From: Burkholderiales bacterium
GTDB taxonomy: Bacteria; Pseudomonadota; Gammaproteobacteria; Burkholderiales; Ga0077523
Assembly (NCBI GenBank): GCA_019745565.1
Contig: JAIESW010000024.1
Location: 64,129-128,128 of the forward strand
Length of the DNA: 64,000 nt
Direction: 5' to 3'
The translations under genes and the position numbers were made by a program. The notes beneath the pieces are model-generated. The model was not told the origin of the DNA. It ran no database searches and worked only from the letters and a program-made list of their open reading frames with translations. Of the stretch, positions 1 through 8,699 are shown piece after piece (position 1 is the first letter of the stretch; each line of letters starts with the position of its first letter).

Positions 1-1
1 G

Positions 2-97
2 CTAGTTCCGGCGCCTTTCGAGTACCGGGTGCGTCGTCTCGTCGAGGATTTCACCGTAGCGTGCGCTCACTGCCCGCGGTGCGGGGGTTCACCCTGA
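2..97 (+). CDS. C-terminal end of an unidentified upstream ORF (partial)
   Basis: An open frame enters from the left edge and stops at 95-97, overlapping the start of the pseudopilin gene in another frame. Its last residues contain a Cys-x2-Cys-Pro-Arg-Cys-Gly run (CAHCPRCGG). About 31 residues are visible, too few to name a family. It could equally be a chance frame, so I give it low weight. If real, the overlap would make it translationally coupled to the next gene. Confidence 0.25.
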   Translation, partial: LVPAPFEYRVRRLVEDFTVACAHCPRCGGSP

Positions 98-525
98 TCG
101 AACTGCTGATCGTCAGCGCGATCTTCGCGATCCTCATCGTCCTGGCCGTTGCGCGCTACAACAACCACAAAGAGGAGGTCAGAGTGCAGCAGGCGGTGGC
201 GGACATCCTGTCGATGTCGGCCCTGATCACGCAGTACCTCAATGACAATCACACGCCGCCCGATTCGCTCGCCGACGTGCGCTTGCAGGACAAGATTGAC
301 CCTTGGGGTCATCCCTACATGTACACGAACCTCATGTCCCCCGCTACGGCCGGCGGCGCACGCAAGGACAAGAATCTCCATCCCCTCAACTCAGATTTCG
401 ATCTTTACAGCATGGGGGCAGATGGCGACACCAAGCGCCCGCTTACAGCCAATGTGAGCCGCGACGACATCATCCGCGCTCGCGATGGCCGCTTCGTCGG
501 CTTCGCGAAGGACTTCGATCCGTGA
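61..525 (+). CDS. GspG-like type II secretion pseudopilin
   Basis: The 154-residue protein begins with a very short leader followed by the class III prepilin motif RGFTLIELLIV. Cleavage and N-methylation by the prepilin peptidase would occur between Gly and Phe, and the Glu at +5 is present. One hydrophobic helix follows (about residues 10-30). The remainder resembles the GspG periplasmic fold, with the DPWGHPY turn and the DFDLYSMGADG segment typical of the major pseudopilin. Start is GTG at 61; an in-frame GTG at 79 would give an even shorter leader. The stop overlaps the next gene in a GTGA arrangement. No other secretion genes are visible, but the left edge is cut. Confidence 0.8.
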   Translation: MRSLPAVRGFTLIELLIVSAIFAILIVLAVARYNNHKEEVRVQQAVADILSMSALITQYLNDNHTPPDSLADVRLQDKIDPWGHPYMYTNLMSPATAGGARKDKNLHPLNSDFDLYSMGADGDTKRPLTANVSRDDIIRARDGRFVGFAKDFDP

Positions 526-3323
526 GACCGTTGCCCGCGGTCTTCCAGAGCCGCGTCGGCCGTCGCTTACTGCTGCAGTTCCTGGTGATTGCGCTGCTCC
601 CCCTGGCGGCGTTGGCAATTGTTTCGCTGTCGCAGGTGCGCGACCTCCTGCTGGCGCAAGGCAGTGCACGGCTGGCAACCGTCGCGAAGACCTATGCGAT
701 GGGAGTGCATGAGCGGCTGCAGACGGCGCGCGACCTCGAGATCCTGTCGGCCGCGACACCCGGCCGGTCGTCGCTCGACTCTGCTTCGAACACGCGCCGT
801 TTCCTGTCCATGAGCCGCTTCCAAACGAACGGCAAGGTGGACGTTCTGTGGGGCACGCTGCCTCCGGATGCCGCAAGCCTGGTCGCAAGCTACCGGGGCC
901 GGTCGCGCGAGGCGCCGACGGCGCTGCGCCGGTCTGACGGCGGTCGACTGTTCCTGCTGCATGCGATGGACGCGGGCAGCAGCGATATCCTGGCAGGCGA
1001 ACTGGATCCTGAGTATGTGTGGGGCGCCGAAGCGGAGGTTCGGGCAGGCACGGTCCTGTGCGTGGTCGAGGGCGAGAGTCTGGCCGAGCTGCGCTGCTTG
1101 CGGGGTCATGCGGCGAGCCTGAGCGCATTCCTGAAGGACCGGGCCGGCGGCATCGAATCCCGGGACTTCAATTGGCAGGACGGGGGCGACAGCTATCGGG
1201 GCCGCGTTTGGGCCCAGTTCATGGCGCACGACTTCGCCGCACCGGACTGGTACTTTGCGTTGTCGGCCCGAGAGGATGAAATGTTGGGGGTGGTCAGCGC
1301 GTTCGGCACCGCGTTTGTGTCGACGGTCGTGCTGGCGCTGCTGCTGATCGCGTGGTTGACCATCCGGCAGTTGCGAACGACGCTCGTGCCGCTCCAGGCC
1401 TTGGGCGAAGGCACGCGACGGCTCGCCGCCAATGACCTGGATGCCCGGGTTGCCGTCGAATCGGCGGACGAGTTCGGTGAACTCGGCGACGCGTTCAACA
1501 CAATGGCGGAGCGACTCGGCACCAAGTTCCGCCTCTCGGTGGCGTACTCGGAAATCGATCGGCTGATCCTCGAGCGCGAGGCGCTCGATCGTATCGTCGA
1601 AGCCACGCTGCGGCATGCGAGCGTGCTCGTTCCCGGCGCGCGATTTCGCATCCTTTTCCTCGACGGAGCTGGCAGTTCCAGCGCCAAAGTCGTGACGCTG
1701 GAGGCCGACCGCGTGGTGGCAGAGCGTATCGAAGTGTCCAACATGCCGTTCTCATTCCTGCCTGGAACCGAAAGCGGTGCCGACGGCACAACCCCGCCGT
1801 GGATGACGGCCGGCACGGAGCACGGACCCGGAAGCCGCTGGATGCAGCCGCTCATCTGGGGCAAGACGGCCTGCGGCTGGTTGCTGGCCTTCGGCGCGGC
1901 CGATCGCGAGTTGGACGACGAAGCGATCCGCACCATTGGCGGGCTCGCCAATCGCCTGGCGGTGGCGATCGCTTCCGCGTGGCGCGACGTGGAACTGTTC
2001 CAGCGCGCGCACTACGACTCGCTCACCGGGTTGCCCAATCGCGATCTGTTCGGCGATCGGCTCCGGCAGGAAGTCGCGCGCTGCCGCCGCGACGGCAACG
2101 CCTTCGCCGTCATGTTCCTCGACCTGGATCACTTCAAGGGGGTCAACGATTCCCACGGTCACGGCGCCGGCGACCGGTTGCTGTGCGAGGCCGCGGAGCG
2201 GCTGAGGGAGGCGCTGCGCGAAGGCGATACCGTGTGTCGTCACGGGGGTGACGAGTTCACCGTGCTGGCCACCGGCGTGCGGGAGCAGGGCGAAGTGATG
2301 CCGATCGCCCAGAAGATCATCGACGCGATGAGCCAACCCTTTCTCGTGGACGACCAGGCCTGCTTCCTGTCGGCCAGCATCGGCATCGCGATCCATCCGG
2401 ACAACGGCGATTCGGCCGACGAGCTGCTCAAGCATGCCGACACGGCGATGTATCGTGCCAAGGCGGCTGGCCGTCGCTGCGCCATGTTCTTCGAAGAGCG
2501 CATGAACGCCGAAGCGGTGGCCCGCCTGGCGATCGACCGGGAACTGCGCCGCGCACTCGAGCGCAACGAACTGGTGCTGCACTATCAACCCCAGGTGGAA
2601 TTGAAACGCGACCGGGTCGTCGCGGCCGAGGCGCTGGTCCGCTGGAACCACCCCGAGCGTGGACTACTCAGTCCGGGGCACTTCATTCCGGTCGCGGAAC
2701 AGAGCGACCTCATCGCTGCCGTCGGCCGGTGGGCGATGGAAGAAGCCTGCCGTCAGATGCTGGCATGGCGCAGACAAGTGTTGCCGCTCGAGCGCGTGTC
2801 GGTGAACGTGTCGGCGCGTCAGTTCACCGCGCCCGATTTCATCGAACACGTGCGGGCCACGGTCGTCGAACCCGGACTCACCGCCAACATCGAGTTCGAG
2901 ATCACCGAGAGCGTCCTCCTGGAACACGGGGACGAACTGGTGCGCAAGCTGGCCCAGCTGTCGGAACTGGGTTGTTCCATCGCGCTCGACGATTTCGGGA
3001 CCGGTTTCTCGTCGCTCGCGTATCTGAAGCGCCTGCCGGTGCACGCAGTAAAGATCGACCGGATGTTCGTTGAGGACATCGACCTCACATCCGACGCACG
3101 CGCCCTGGTGGAAGCGATGATCGCGATGTCGCACGTGCTCGGCAAATGGGTGGTGGCGGAGGGTGCGGAACGCGAGACCCAGGTGTCCATCCTGCAGGGT
3201 CTCGGCTGCGATCTGGTGCAGGGCTACTGCTTCGCGAAGCCGCTGCCGGCGGCCGAGCTCGCAACCTTCGTGAAGGACTTCGTGCGCCGCGAATGGGGCG
3301 TGGTAGCCGCGGTAGCGGGATGA
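522..3323 (+). CDS. Membrane-bound GGDEF-EAL cyclic-di-GMP protein
   Basis: Bifunctional diguanylate cyclase/phosphodiesterase of 933 residues, starting at GTG 522 inside the stop of the pseudopilin gene (GTGA overlap). Order: TM helix (about 14-35), periplasmic sensor (about 36-258), second TM (about 261-284), HAMP, a GAF-like linker, GGDEF, EAL. The GGDEF signature (residues 575-579) is intact, and an RxxD inhibitory I-site (REGD) lies five residues upstream. The EAL domain keeps EALVRW (703), NVSARQF, EITES, DDFGTGFSS and KIDRMF, so both activities may be functional. The sensor ligand is unknown. Overlap with a pseudopilin gene suggests co-expression with an appendage or secretion function. 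Confidence 0.9.
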   Translation: MRPLPAVFQSRVGRRLLLQFLVIALLPLAALAIVSLSQVRDLLLAQGSARLATVAKTYAMGVHERLQTARDLEILSAATPGRSSLDSASNTRRFLSMSRFQTNGKVDVLWGTLPPDAASLVASYRGRSREAPTALRRSDGGRLFLLHAMDAGSSDILAGELDPEYVWGAEAEVRAGTVLCVVEGESLAELRCLRGHAASLSAFLKDRAGGIESRDFNWQDGGDSYRGRVWAQFMAHDFAAPDWYFALSAREDEMLGVVSAFGTAFVSTVVLALLLIAWLTIRQLRTTLVPLQALGEGTRRLAANDLDARVAVESADEFGELGDAFNTMAERLGTKFRLSVAYSEIDRLILEREALDRIVEATLRHASVLVPGARFRILFLDGAGSSSAKVVTLEADRVVAERIEVSNMPFSFLPGTESGADGTTPPWMTAGTEHGPGSRWMQPLIWGKTACGWLLAFGAADRELDDEAIRTIGGLANRLAVAIASAWRDVELFQRAHYDSLTGLPNRDLFGDRLRQEVARCRRDGNAFAVMFLDLDHFKGVNDSHGHGAGDRLLCEAAERLREALREGDTVCRHGGDEFTVLATGVREQGEVMPIAQKIIDAMSQPFLVDDQACFLSASIGIAIHPDNGDSADELLKHADTAMYRAKAAGRRCAMFFEERMNAEAVARLAIDRELRRALERNELVLHYQPQVELKRDRVVAAEALVRWNHPERGLLSPGHFIPVAEQSDLIAAVGRWAMEEACRQMLAWRRQVLPLERVSVNVSARQFTAPDFIEHVRATVVEPGLTANIEFEITESVLLEHGDELVRKLAQLSELGCSIALDDFGTGFSSLAYLKRLPVHAVKIDRMFVEDIDLTSDARALVEAMIAMSHVLGKWVVAEGAERETQVSILQGLGCDLVQGYCFAKPLPAAELATFVKDFVRREWGVVAAVAG

Positions 3324-3360
3324 AGGGCTCCCGGACCGGCTGTTGAACTATCGCAGTGTT

Positions 3361-3370
3361 CTGTATACAG
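3361..3370. promoter_or_regulatory. Palindromic GntR-type operator candidate
   Basis: A perfect 10-bp palindrome CTGTATACAG lies 31 bp upstream of the GntR-family start codon. The TGTATACA core is of the kind bound by FCD-type GntR regulators. It sits where a promoter would be, so autoregulation is plausible. This is inference from motif and position only. Confidence 0.5.
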
Positions 3371-3401
3371 TGTTCGGAAATCACGGGTTCCGGACCTGCC
3401 C

Positions 3402-4070
3402 ATGCCGTCGCTGCGACAAATCGAGTTCACTCCCGACCTCACCGAACAGGTGCACCAGCGCCTGCTCGACGCGATCTGTGAAGGGGAACTGGCGCCCGAG
3501 ACGCGGCTGACCCAGGAGGATCTCGCGCTGCAGTTCGACGTGTCGCGACAGCCGGTGCTGCAGGCGCTGCGGCTGCTCAAGAAGGATGGCTTCGTCATCG
3601 ATGCCGGACGCCGCGGGCTGATGGTCGCCCCGCTCGACGCCGCGACCATCCTGCACGTCTACGAAGTGCGCGCCGTGCTCGACGGGCTCGCTGCGCGCAA
3701 GGCGGCGTTGGCTGGTGTGAAGCTGGACAAGGCGCTCATCGTGCAGGGTCGCAAGACCGTGGCGGGCGGCAAGGTCGGTGCGATGATCGACGCCGATGCG
3801 AACTTCCACGCGCAGATCTATCGCGCGTCGGGCAATCCGATGTTGCCGGACGCGGCCGATCACCATTGGCGCCACATCCGCAGGGCGATGGGCGCGGTGC
3901 TGCAATCGGCGCGTGTGCGCGAAGGCGTATGGAACGAGCACGAGGCGATTCTTGCGGCGATCGCTGCCGGCAATGCGGAGCTCGCGGAGCGGTTGGCACG
4001 GGACCATGCCGAAGCGGCCGGCCGCAATCTGGCCATCGAATACGAACGAAAACTGCGCGCCGCCTCCTAG
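3402..4070 (+). CDS. GntR family transcriptional regulator, FCD subfamily
   Basis: The 222-residue protein has an N-terminal winged helix-turn-helix (about residues 8-75) with the typical GntR stretch LTQEDLALQFDVSRQPV. A helical C-terminal FCD ligand-binding domain follows (about 85-210). Likely FCD metal ligands are visible: DANFH, NEHEAIL and a later RDHAEA histidine. Members of this group usually sense small organic acids and control adjacent catabolic genes. The downstream oxygenase and oxidoreductase genes are therefore likely targets. A 9-bp hairpin separates it from them. The ligand cannot be deduced from sequence. Confidence 0.9.
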   Translation: MPSLRQIEFTPDLTEQVHQRLLDAICEGELAPETRLTQEDLALQFDVSRQPVLQALRLLKKDGFVIDAGRRGLMVAPLDAATILHVYEVRAVLDGLAARKAALAGVKLDKALIVQGRKTVAGGKVGAMIDADANFHAQIYRASGNPMLPDAADHHWRHIRRAMGAVLQSARVREGVWNEHEAILAAIAAGNAELAERLARDHAEAAGRNLAIEYERKLRAAS

Positions 4071-4074
4071 TCTT

Positions 4075-4099
4075 CGACGATCGGCTCCATCGATCGTCG
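4075..4099 (+). terminator. Hairpin with pyrimidine-rich tail after GntR gene
   Basis: A perfect 9-bp inverted repeat, CGACGATCG and CGATCGTCG around a 7-nt loop, begins 4 bp after the regulator stop. It is followed by a CT-rich stretch (CGTCTTCTTCTTCC). It may attenuate read-through from the regulator into the following catabolic genes. Confidence 0.5.
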
Positions 4100-4186
4100 C
4101 CGTCTTCTTCTTCCGCCAGCGGAGCCGGGGGAAGGCCGGGATGGGGGCAATGCCGAAACCGTGACACCCAGAAGGAGGAGATGCCC

Positions 4187-5029
4187 ATGAAACTCGACCA
4201 GGAACAGCTCGACCGCTTCGATCGCGAGGGCTATCTGTTCTTCCCCGCGCTGTTCTCGCCCGAGGAGGTGAAGGTGCTCCTCGACGAGGTGCCGGTGCTC
4301 TACGCGCAACGCCGTCCGGAGAACGTGCGCGAGAAGGGCAGCGACGCGGTACGGACCAATTTCGCCGCACACCTGTACAGCGCACCGTTCGCGCGTCTCG
4401 CGCGTCATCCGCGCATGGTGGACCCGATCGCCCAGCTGTTCGGCGAGGCGGTCTACATGCACCAGTTCAAGATCAACGGGAAGATGGCCTTCGACGGCGA
4501 CGTGTGGCAATGGCATCAGGACTACGGCACCTGGCTGAACGACGACCAGATGCCGACGCCGCGCGCCATGAACGTCGCGATCTTCCTGGGCGAGGTGAAC
4601 GAGTTCAACGGGCCGCTCATGTTCATTCCCGGGAGTCACAAGCTGGGCGTGGTCGATGCCCAGCACGACACCTCGACCACCAGCTACCCGCTCTGGACCA
4701 TCAACCACGACACCATCCGCAGGCTGGTGGATAGCGGCGGCATCGTCGCCCCCAAGGGACCGGCCGGCTCGATGATCCTGTTCCATTCGTGCCTGGTGCA
4801 CGCCTCCTCGTCCAATCTTTCGCCGTGGGATCGCATTAACGTCTACTTGAGCCTGTGCGCGGTCTCCAACCACATCCGCCGGTTCAAGCGGCCGGAGTAC
4901 ATCGCGCACCGCGACTTCACGCCCATCGAATGCCTGCCGGACGACTGCCTGCTGAAGGCGTACGACGTCGCGTTGCCCTGGAAGGACGGCACGCCGGAAG
5001 CGGCACTCAAGTCCGCGATCGCCGCGTAG
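4187..5029 (+). CDS. Phytanoyl-CoA dioxygenase (PhyH) family oxygenase
   Basis: Predicted non-haem Fe(II)/2-oxoglutarate dioxygenase of 280 residues. The HxD iron ligands are His110 and Asp112 in WQWHQDYGTW. The distal histidine is probably His205 in LVHASSSN, followed by an Arg suited to 2-oxoglutarate binding. The stretch NGPLMFIPGSHK resembles ectoine hydroxylase, but the segment around the HxD motif differs, so I do not call it EctD. Start is ATG 4187, with a strong AAGGAGGAG 6 bp upstream; ATG 4181 directly abuts that SD and is less likely. It is 10 bp from the next gene, so the two probably form one operon hydroxylating and then oxidising the same unknown substrate. Confidence 0.85.
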   Translation: MKLDQEQLDRFDREGYLFFPALFSPEEVKVLLDEVPVLYAQRRPENVREKGSDAVRTNFAAHLYSAPFARLARHPRMVDPIAQLFGEAVYMHQFKINGKMAFDGDVWQWHQDYGTWLNDDQMPTPRAMNVAIFLGEVNEFNGPLMFIPGSHKLGVVDAQHDTSTTSYPLWTINHDTIRRLVDSGGIVAPKGPAGSMILFHSCLVHASSSNLSPWDRINVYLSLCAVSNHIRRFKRPEYIAHRDFTPIECLPDDCLLKAYDVALPWKDGTPEAALKSAIAA

Positions 5030-5039
5030 GGAGTTCGCT

Positions 5040-6395
5040 ATGAACCTCTACGCCAAGCTGTGCGAACGCGAAGCGCAGGGCAAGCGTCTGCGTGTGGGAT
5101 TGATCGGTGCCGGCAAGTTCGGCGCGATGTATCTTGCACAGGTACCGAAGACGCCAGGGCTGCATCTCGCGGGCATCGCAGATCTCTCGCCCGCGAATGC
5201 GAAGGTGAATCTCGAGCGCGTAGGCTGGGACGCGGGCCGGCACTCGGCGCCGTCGCTGGATGCCGCATTTTCCAGCGGGCTGACGCACGTGGGTGACGAC
5301 TGGCAGGCACTGGTGGCCGATCCGCGCATCGACATCATCGTGGAAGCGACCGGCAATCCGATCGCCGCGGTGGATCACGCGCTGGCCGCGTTCGCGCACG
5401 GCAAGCACGTGGTGATGGTCACCGTCGAAGCCGATGCGATGTGCGGACCGATTCTCGCGCAGCGAGCGCGCAGCGCCGGTGTCGTGTACAGCCTCGCCTA
5501 CGGTGATCAACCGGCGCTCATCTGCGATCTGGTGGATTGGGCGCGAGCGTCCGGTTTTCCGGTCGTGGCGGCCGGTCGAGGTCACAAGTGGCAGGCGCAC
5601 TTCGCGCAGTCGACGCCCGATACCGTGTGGGGTTACTACGGTCTCACGCCGGAGCAGGCGAGGATCGGCGGGCTCAATCCGAAGATGTTCAACTCCTTCC
5701 TCGACGGCTCCAAGCCTGCCATCGAGAGCACGGCCGTATGCAACGCCACCGGGCTGACGCCGGCGCCCTACGGCCTCCTGTATCCGCCGGCCAGCGTGGA
5801 CGACATCCCGTTCGTGATGCGGCCGAAGTCCGAGGGCGGCCATCTGCATCACAAGGGCCAGGTGGAGGTCATCTCGTCGCTCGAGGCGGACGGTCGCGTG
5901 ATTCCCTACGACATCCGCTTCGGGGTGTGGGTGGTCTTCGAGGGCGACACCGATTACATCCGCCGCTGCTTCACCGAGTACGGCGTGCGCACCGATCCGT
6001 CGGGACGTTACGCGTGCCTCTACAAGCGCTGGCATCTGATCGGCCTAGAAGTGGGCATCTCGGTGGCGTCGGTCGGCGTTCGACGCGAGTCCACCGGTTG
6101 TGCCACCGGCTTCCGCGCCGACGTGGTTGCGACCGCCAAGCGCGATCTCAAGGCCGGCGAAGTGCTCGATGGCGAAGGCGGCTACACGGTCGTGGGCAAA
6201 CTGCTGCGCGCGGAGGACTCGGTGCGCATCGGAGCGCTCTCCCTCGGACTCGCGCACGGCGTGAAGCTGACCGCGCCGGTCAAGGCGGGCGAGCCGGTGC
6301 GCTGGCGCGACGTGGTGATGGACGAATCGCTGGCGGCGGTGAAGCTGCGTCGCGAGATGGAGCAGGCGTTCGCGCCCGAAGCAGCGCTCGCCTGA
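5040..6395 (+). CDS. NAD(P)-dependent oxidoreductase with C-terminal SAF domain
   Basis: The 451-residue protein has an N-terminal Rossmann fold (GLIGAGKFGAMY, about residues 20-31) like homoserine dehydrogenase. A central dehydrogenase region follows, then a C-terminal SAF domain (about 330-440, from FRADVVATAKRDLKAGEVL). SAF domains are shared by sialic acid synthase, FlgA and antifreeze-like proteins, and such fusions are often misnamed FlgA. The substrate is unknown. It lies 10 bp after the PhyH gene and is convergent with the DUF938 gene, separated by only 5 bp. Confidence 0.8.
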   Translation: MNLYAKLCEREAQGKRLRVGLIGAGKFGAMYLAQVPKTPGLHLAGIADLSPANAKVNLERVGWDAGRHSAPSLDAAFSSGLTHVGDDWQALVADPRIDIIVEATGNPIAAVDHALAAFAHGKHVVMVTVEADAMCGPILAQRARSAGVVYSLAYGDQPALICDLVDWARASGFPVVAAGRGHKWQAHFAQSTPDTVWGYYGLTPEQARIGGLNPKMFNSFLDGSKPAIESTAVCNATGLTPAPYGLLYPPASVDDIPFVMRPKSEGGHLHHKGQVEVISSLEADGRVIPYDIRFGVWVVFEGDTDYIRRCFTEYGVRTDPSGRYACLYKRWHLIGLEVGISVASVGVRRESTGCATGFRADVVATAKRDLKAGEVLDGEGGYTVVGKLLRAEDSVRIGALSLGLAHGVKLTAPVKAGEPVRWRDVVMDESLAAVKLRREMEQAFAPEAALA

Positions 6396-6400
6396 AGCTT

Positions 6401-7006
6401 TCAGTCCCGTCGCAACACGACGGAGAAATTGTTCGCCGGCATCGCGGTGATGCCGGCGAGCGCGAGGCCTGCGCCGGCCGCGGCTTCGAGCACCGCTTCC
6501 AGATCGCGCACACCCCAGGCGGGGTCGCGGGCGCGCAGGCTCTCGTCGAACGCGACGTTGCTCGGCGCCGTGTGCATGCCGTCGCGCTTGAACGCGCCGT
6601 ACAGATAGAGGATGCCACCGCCAGTCAGCACGGCGGCAGCGTTGCGCATCAGCCCGAGCGTCGCCGTCCACGGCGAGATGTGGATCATGTTGATGCAGAG
6701 GACTGCGACCGGCGCTTCCGGCAGCGTCCACGACGACGTGGTCGCGTTCAGATCGAGCGGCATCCGCACGTTCGCGACTTTCGCATGCGTGATCCACGCC
6801 GCGATGCTGTCCCGATTGGCCGGGTCAGGGTCGCTCGGCTGGAATGCGAGCTGCGGCAGGGCGACCGCGAAGTGCACGACGTGTTCGCCGGTGCCGCTCG
6901 CGATCTCGAGCACCGTGCCGGCGCCCGGCAACCACGTCCGCAACACCTCCAGGATCGGCTCGCGATTGCGTTCCGTCGCCGGCGCAAAACGGCGTGCATC
7001 GGTCAT
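6401..7006 (-). CDS. DUF938 SAM-dependent methyltransferase-like protein
   Basis: The 201-residue protein opens with RFAPATERNREPILEVL, characteristic of the DUF938 family. It has a class I methyltransferase SAM motif VLEIASGTGEHVVHFA (about residues 33-48), then LNATTSSW and INMIHISPW segments. The family is widespread in proteobacteria and its substrate is not established. It probably heads away from the GST gene as part of a minus-strand run, 15 bp downstream of the GST stop. Confidence 0.85.
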   Translation of the reverse strand: MTDARRFAPATERNREPILEVLRTWLPGAGTVLEIASGTGEHVVHFAVALPQLAFQPSDPDPANRDSIAAWITHAKVANVRMPLDLNATTSSWTLPEAPVAVLCINMIHISPWTATLGLMRNAAAVLTGGGILYLYGAFKRDGMHTAPSNVAFDESLRARDPAWGVRDLEAVLEAAAGAGLALAGITAMPANNFSVVLRRD

Positions 7007-7021
7007 CGCCAGAGCGCCGGG

Positions 7022-7741
7022 TTAACGCTCTTCCAGTTCGGGATAGTGGCGGAAGATGCCGTTCTCGTTGAACGGAATGCGCCGTTTCGACGCGAGGTAG
7101 GCAGCAACACGCGGTACGTCCGCCACCTTGTCGTGCAGGGCGACCAGATTCGGCCAGCGCGGCTCCAACTTCTTCATCGCCTTCGGGAACGCGTAGCGCA
7201 AACCCTCGACCAGCTGGAACATGGACAGGTCCACGTAGGACAGCGCGCGCCCTACCATGCGACCCCGGTTTGCCGCGCACACGCGTTCGAAGTAGTCGAA
7301 GCGCTTGGGCAGACGATCCCGCAGGAAGTACTGCGTGCGACGCTTCGCTTCCGCCTTCTGTTCGCGGTAGTACAGCGCCACCGCGATCGGATGATGGGTG
7401 TCGTGCACCTCCGAGAGGAAGTCCGTGATCGACAGCTGCAAGCCGTGCGCCCAGATCCGGCCCTGCTCGGCCTTGGGCACCAGCCCCAACCGTGGCCCGA
7501 GGTACTGCAGGATGTTGGCGCTGTGGGAGATCACGAGCTTGCCGGCCTTGAGGAACGGCGGCGCGAAGGGCGGTTGAGCGAGCTTGCCGTCGTTCATCAG
7601 GCTGAGCATCGCAGCCACGCCCTTGCCGCGGCCGGACAGGCGCGCCATGTCCGCGTAGTCGGCACCCCCGGCTTCGAGGGCCAGGCGGACGAATTCGCCG
7701 CGGCCCTGAATGCCGGGCCAGTAGTAGAGCTCATAGCGCAC
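7022..7741 (-). CDS. Glutathione S-transferase family protein
   Basis: The 239-residue cytosolic GST-like protein starts at GTG. It has a thioredoxin-like N-terminal domain (YYWPGIQGRGEFVRLAL, with the Tyr and Arg usual for alpha/mu/pi-like and sigma GSTs). SHSANILQYLG forms the glutathione gamma-glutamyl site. The all-helical C-terminal domain contains LSYVDLSMFQLVEGLRYAFP. Probable role is conjugation or reduction of electrophiles with glutathione; the glutathione synthesis genes lie far away at 49-51 kb. Substrate unknown. Confidence 0.85.
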   Translation of the reverse strand: MRYELYYWPGIQGRGEFVRLALEAGGADYADMARLSGRGKGVAAMLSLMNDGKLAQPPFAPPFLKAGKLVISHSANILQYLGPRLGLVPKAEQGRIWAHGLQLSITDFLSEVHDTHHPIAVALYYREQKAEAKRRTQYFLRDRLPKRFDYFERVCAANRGRMVGRALSYVDLSMFQLVEGLRYAFPKAMKKLEPRWPNLVALHDKVADVPRVAAYLASKRRIPFNENGIFRHYPELEER

Positions 7742-7768
7742 GGCACGGTCCCCCTGGTCGGTTCGAAG

Positions 7769-8626
7769 TCATTCGGCATGGCGCGGAATGCGCGGCATGC
7801 CGGAACTCTGCGTGCGGTCGTGGTTGATCCACAGCACTGCGCCCTCGGCCACCAGCAGCGAGGCGATGCGCTCCATGGATCGCAGCGACTGGTCGCGGTC
7901 GAAGTTGCGTGCCGGCACCCGCTGCGCATCCCAGTTCTCGCGGAAATGCACCATGTCGCCCGACAGGATCACCGCGCCCTGCTGCGGCAAACGCACGAGC
8001 AGCGACTGATGTCCCGGCGTGTGACCCGGCGTGGCGATGATCATCACGGAACCGTCGCCGAACACATCGTGGTCGCCCTCGAGCTTCGTCGTCGGGTTGT
8101 CCTTCAACTTGCCGTAGAGCGTGGGATTGAACCCGTACTTGGCCGGATCGGGTCCGAACGCAGCGTCGTACTCGGCACGCTGCACCAGCACGGTGGCCGC
8201 GGTGAACAGGTTGGCGTTGCCGACGTGGTCGCTATGGAAATGAGAAAACGCCACGTGCGTCACGTCGGTGGGCGCGATGCCCAGCTCCGCCAGCTGCGAT
8301 TGCAGCGTCCTGCGCACGTACAAGGTGAGGATGCCGCCGCCGGCCACCACGCCGTCGGGCTTGTCGGCGATCGCATCGGACATGCCCGAGTCCCACAGCA
8401 ACCAGTGCTTGCCGTGCCGGATGAGATAGCAGTTGTCGCTGAATTCCCGTGCGACGCCGACGTTGACGCCGGGTGACCAGTTCGACACGTCGGAGGTGCG
8501 TGACTCGCCGCATTCGAGGACGTACATCCGGTCGACGGCTGCTGCGAAGACCGGTCCTCCCAGGCTCGCAGCGGCGACACCCAGCAGCACCAGGCAGAGT
8601 CGGTTCAATGTAACAGGCAGGCTCAT
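7769..8626 (-). CDS. Exported metallo-beta-lactamase-fold hydrolase (lactonase-like)
   Basis: The 285-residue protein has a Sec signal peptide (LCLVLLGVAAASLGGPVFAA). The MBL metal-binding motif HFHSDH is at residues 129-134, with further ligands in TPGHTPGHQS and LSGDMVH. The order and spacing resemble N-acyl-homoserine lactone lactonases (AttM/AiiA type), but a secreted form with another ester or lactone substrate is equally possible. A good SD (AGGGGAG) precedes the ATG. It may act in the periplasm. Whether it quenches quorum sensing cannot be decided from sequence. Confidence 0.8.
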   Translation of the reverse strand: MSLPVTLNRLCLVLLGVAAASLGGPVFAAAVDRMYVLECGESRTSDVSNWSPGVNVGVAREFSDNCYLIRHGKHWLLWDSGMSDAIADKPDGVVAGGGILTLYVRRTLQSQLAELGIAPTDVTHVAFSHFHSDHVGNANLFTAATVLVQRAEYDAAFGPDPAKYGFNPTLYGKLKDNPTTKLEGDHDVFGDGSVMIIATPGHTPGHQSLLVRLPQQGAVILSGDMVHFRENWDAQRVPARNFDRDQSLRSMERIASLLVAEGAVLWINHDRTQSSGMPRIPRHAE

Positions 8627-8699
8627 GGCTCATCTCCCCTGCTGGAACGACGGCGATCGGGGCCGTCGGACGATCGTTCGAAACGGGGTGGCACGAACC

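Noticed and set aside
303-521. N-terminal extension of the GGDEF-EAL protein
   Set aside because: The extension is out of frame with, and fully inside, the pseudopilin gene. GTG 522 in a GTGA overlap opens directly into the first membrane helix.
5537-8476. A 979-codon open frame on the plus strand
   Set aside because: It is antisense or out of frame to the SAF oxidoreductase, DUF938, GST and hydrolase genes, each with clear domains. Its translation is Arg/His-rich, a typical high-GC shadow.
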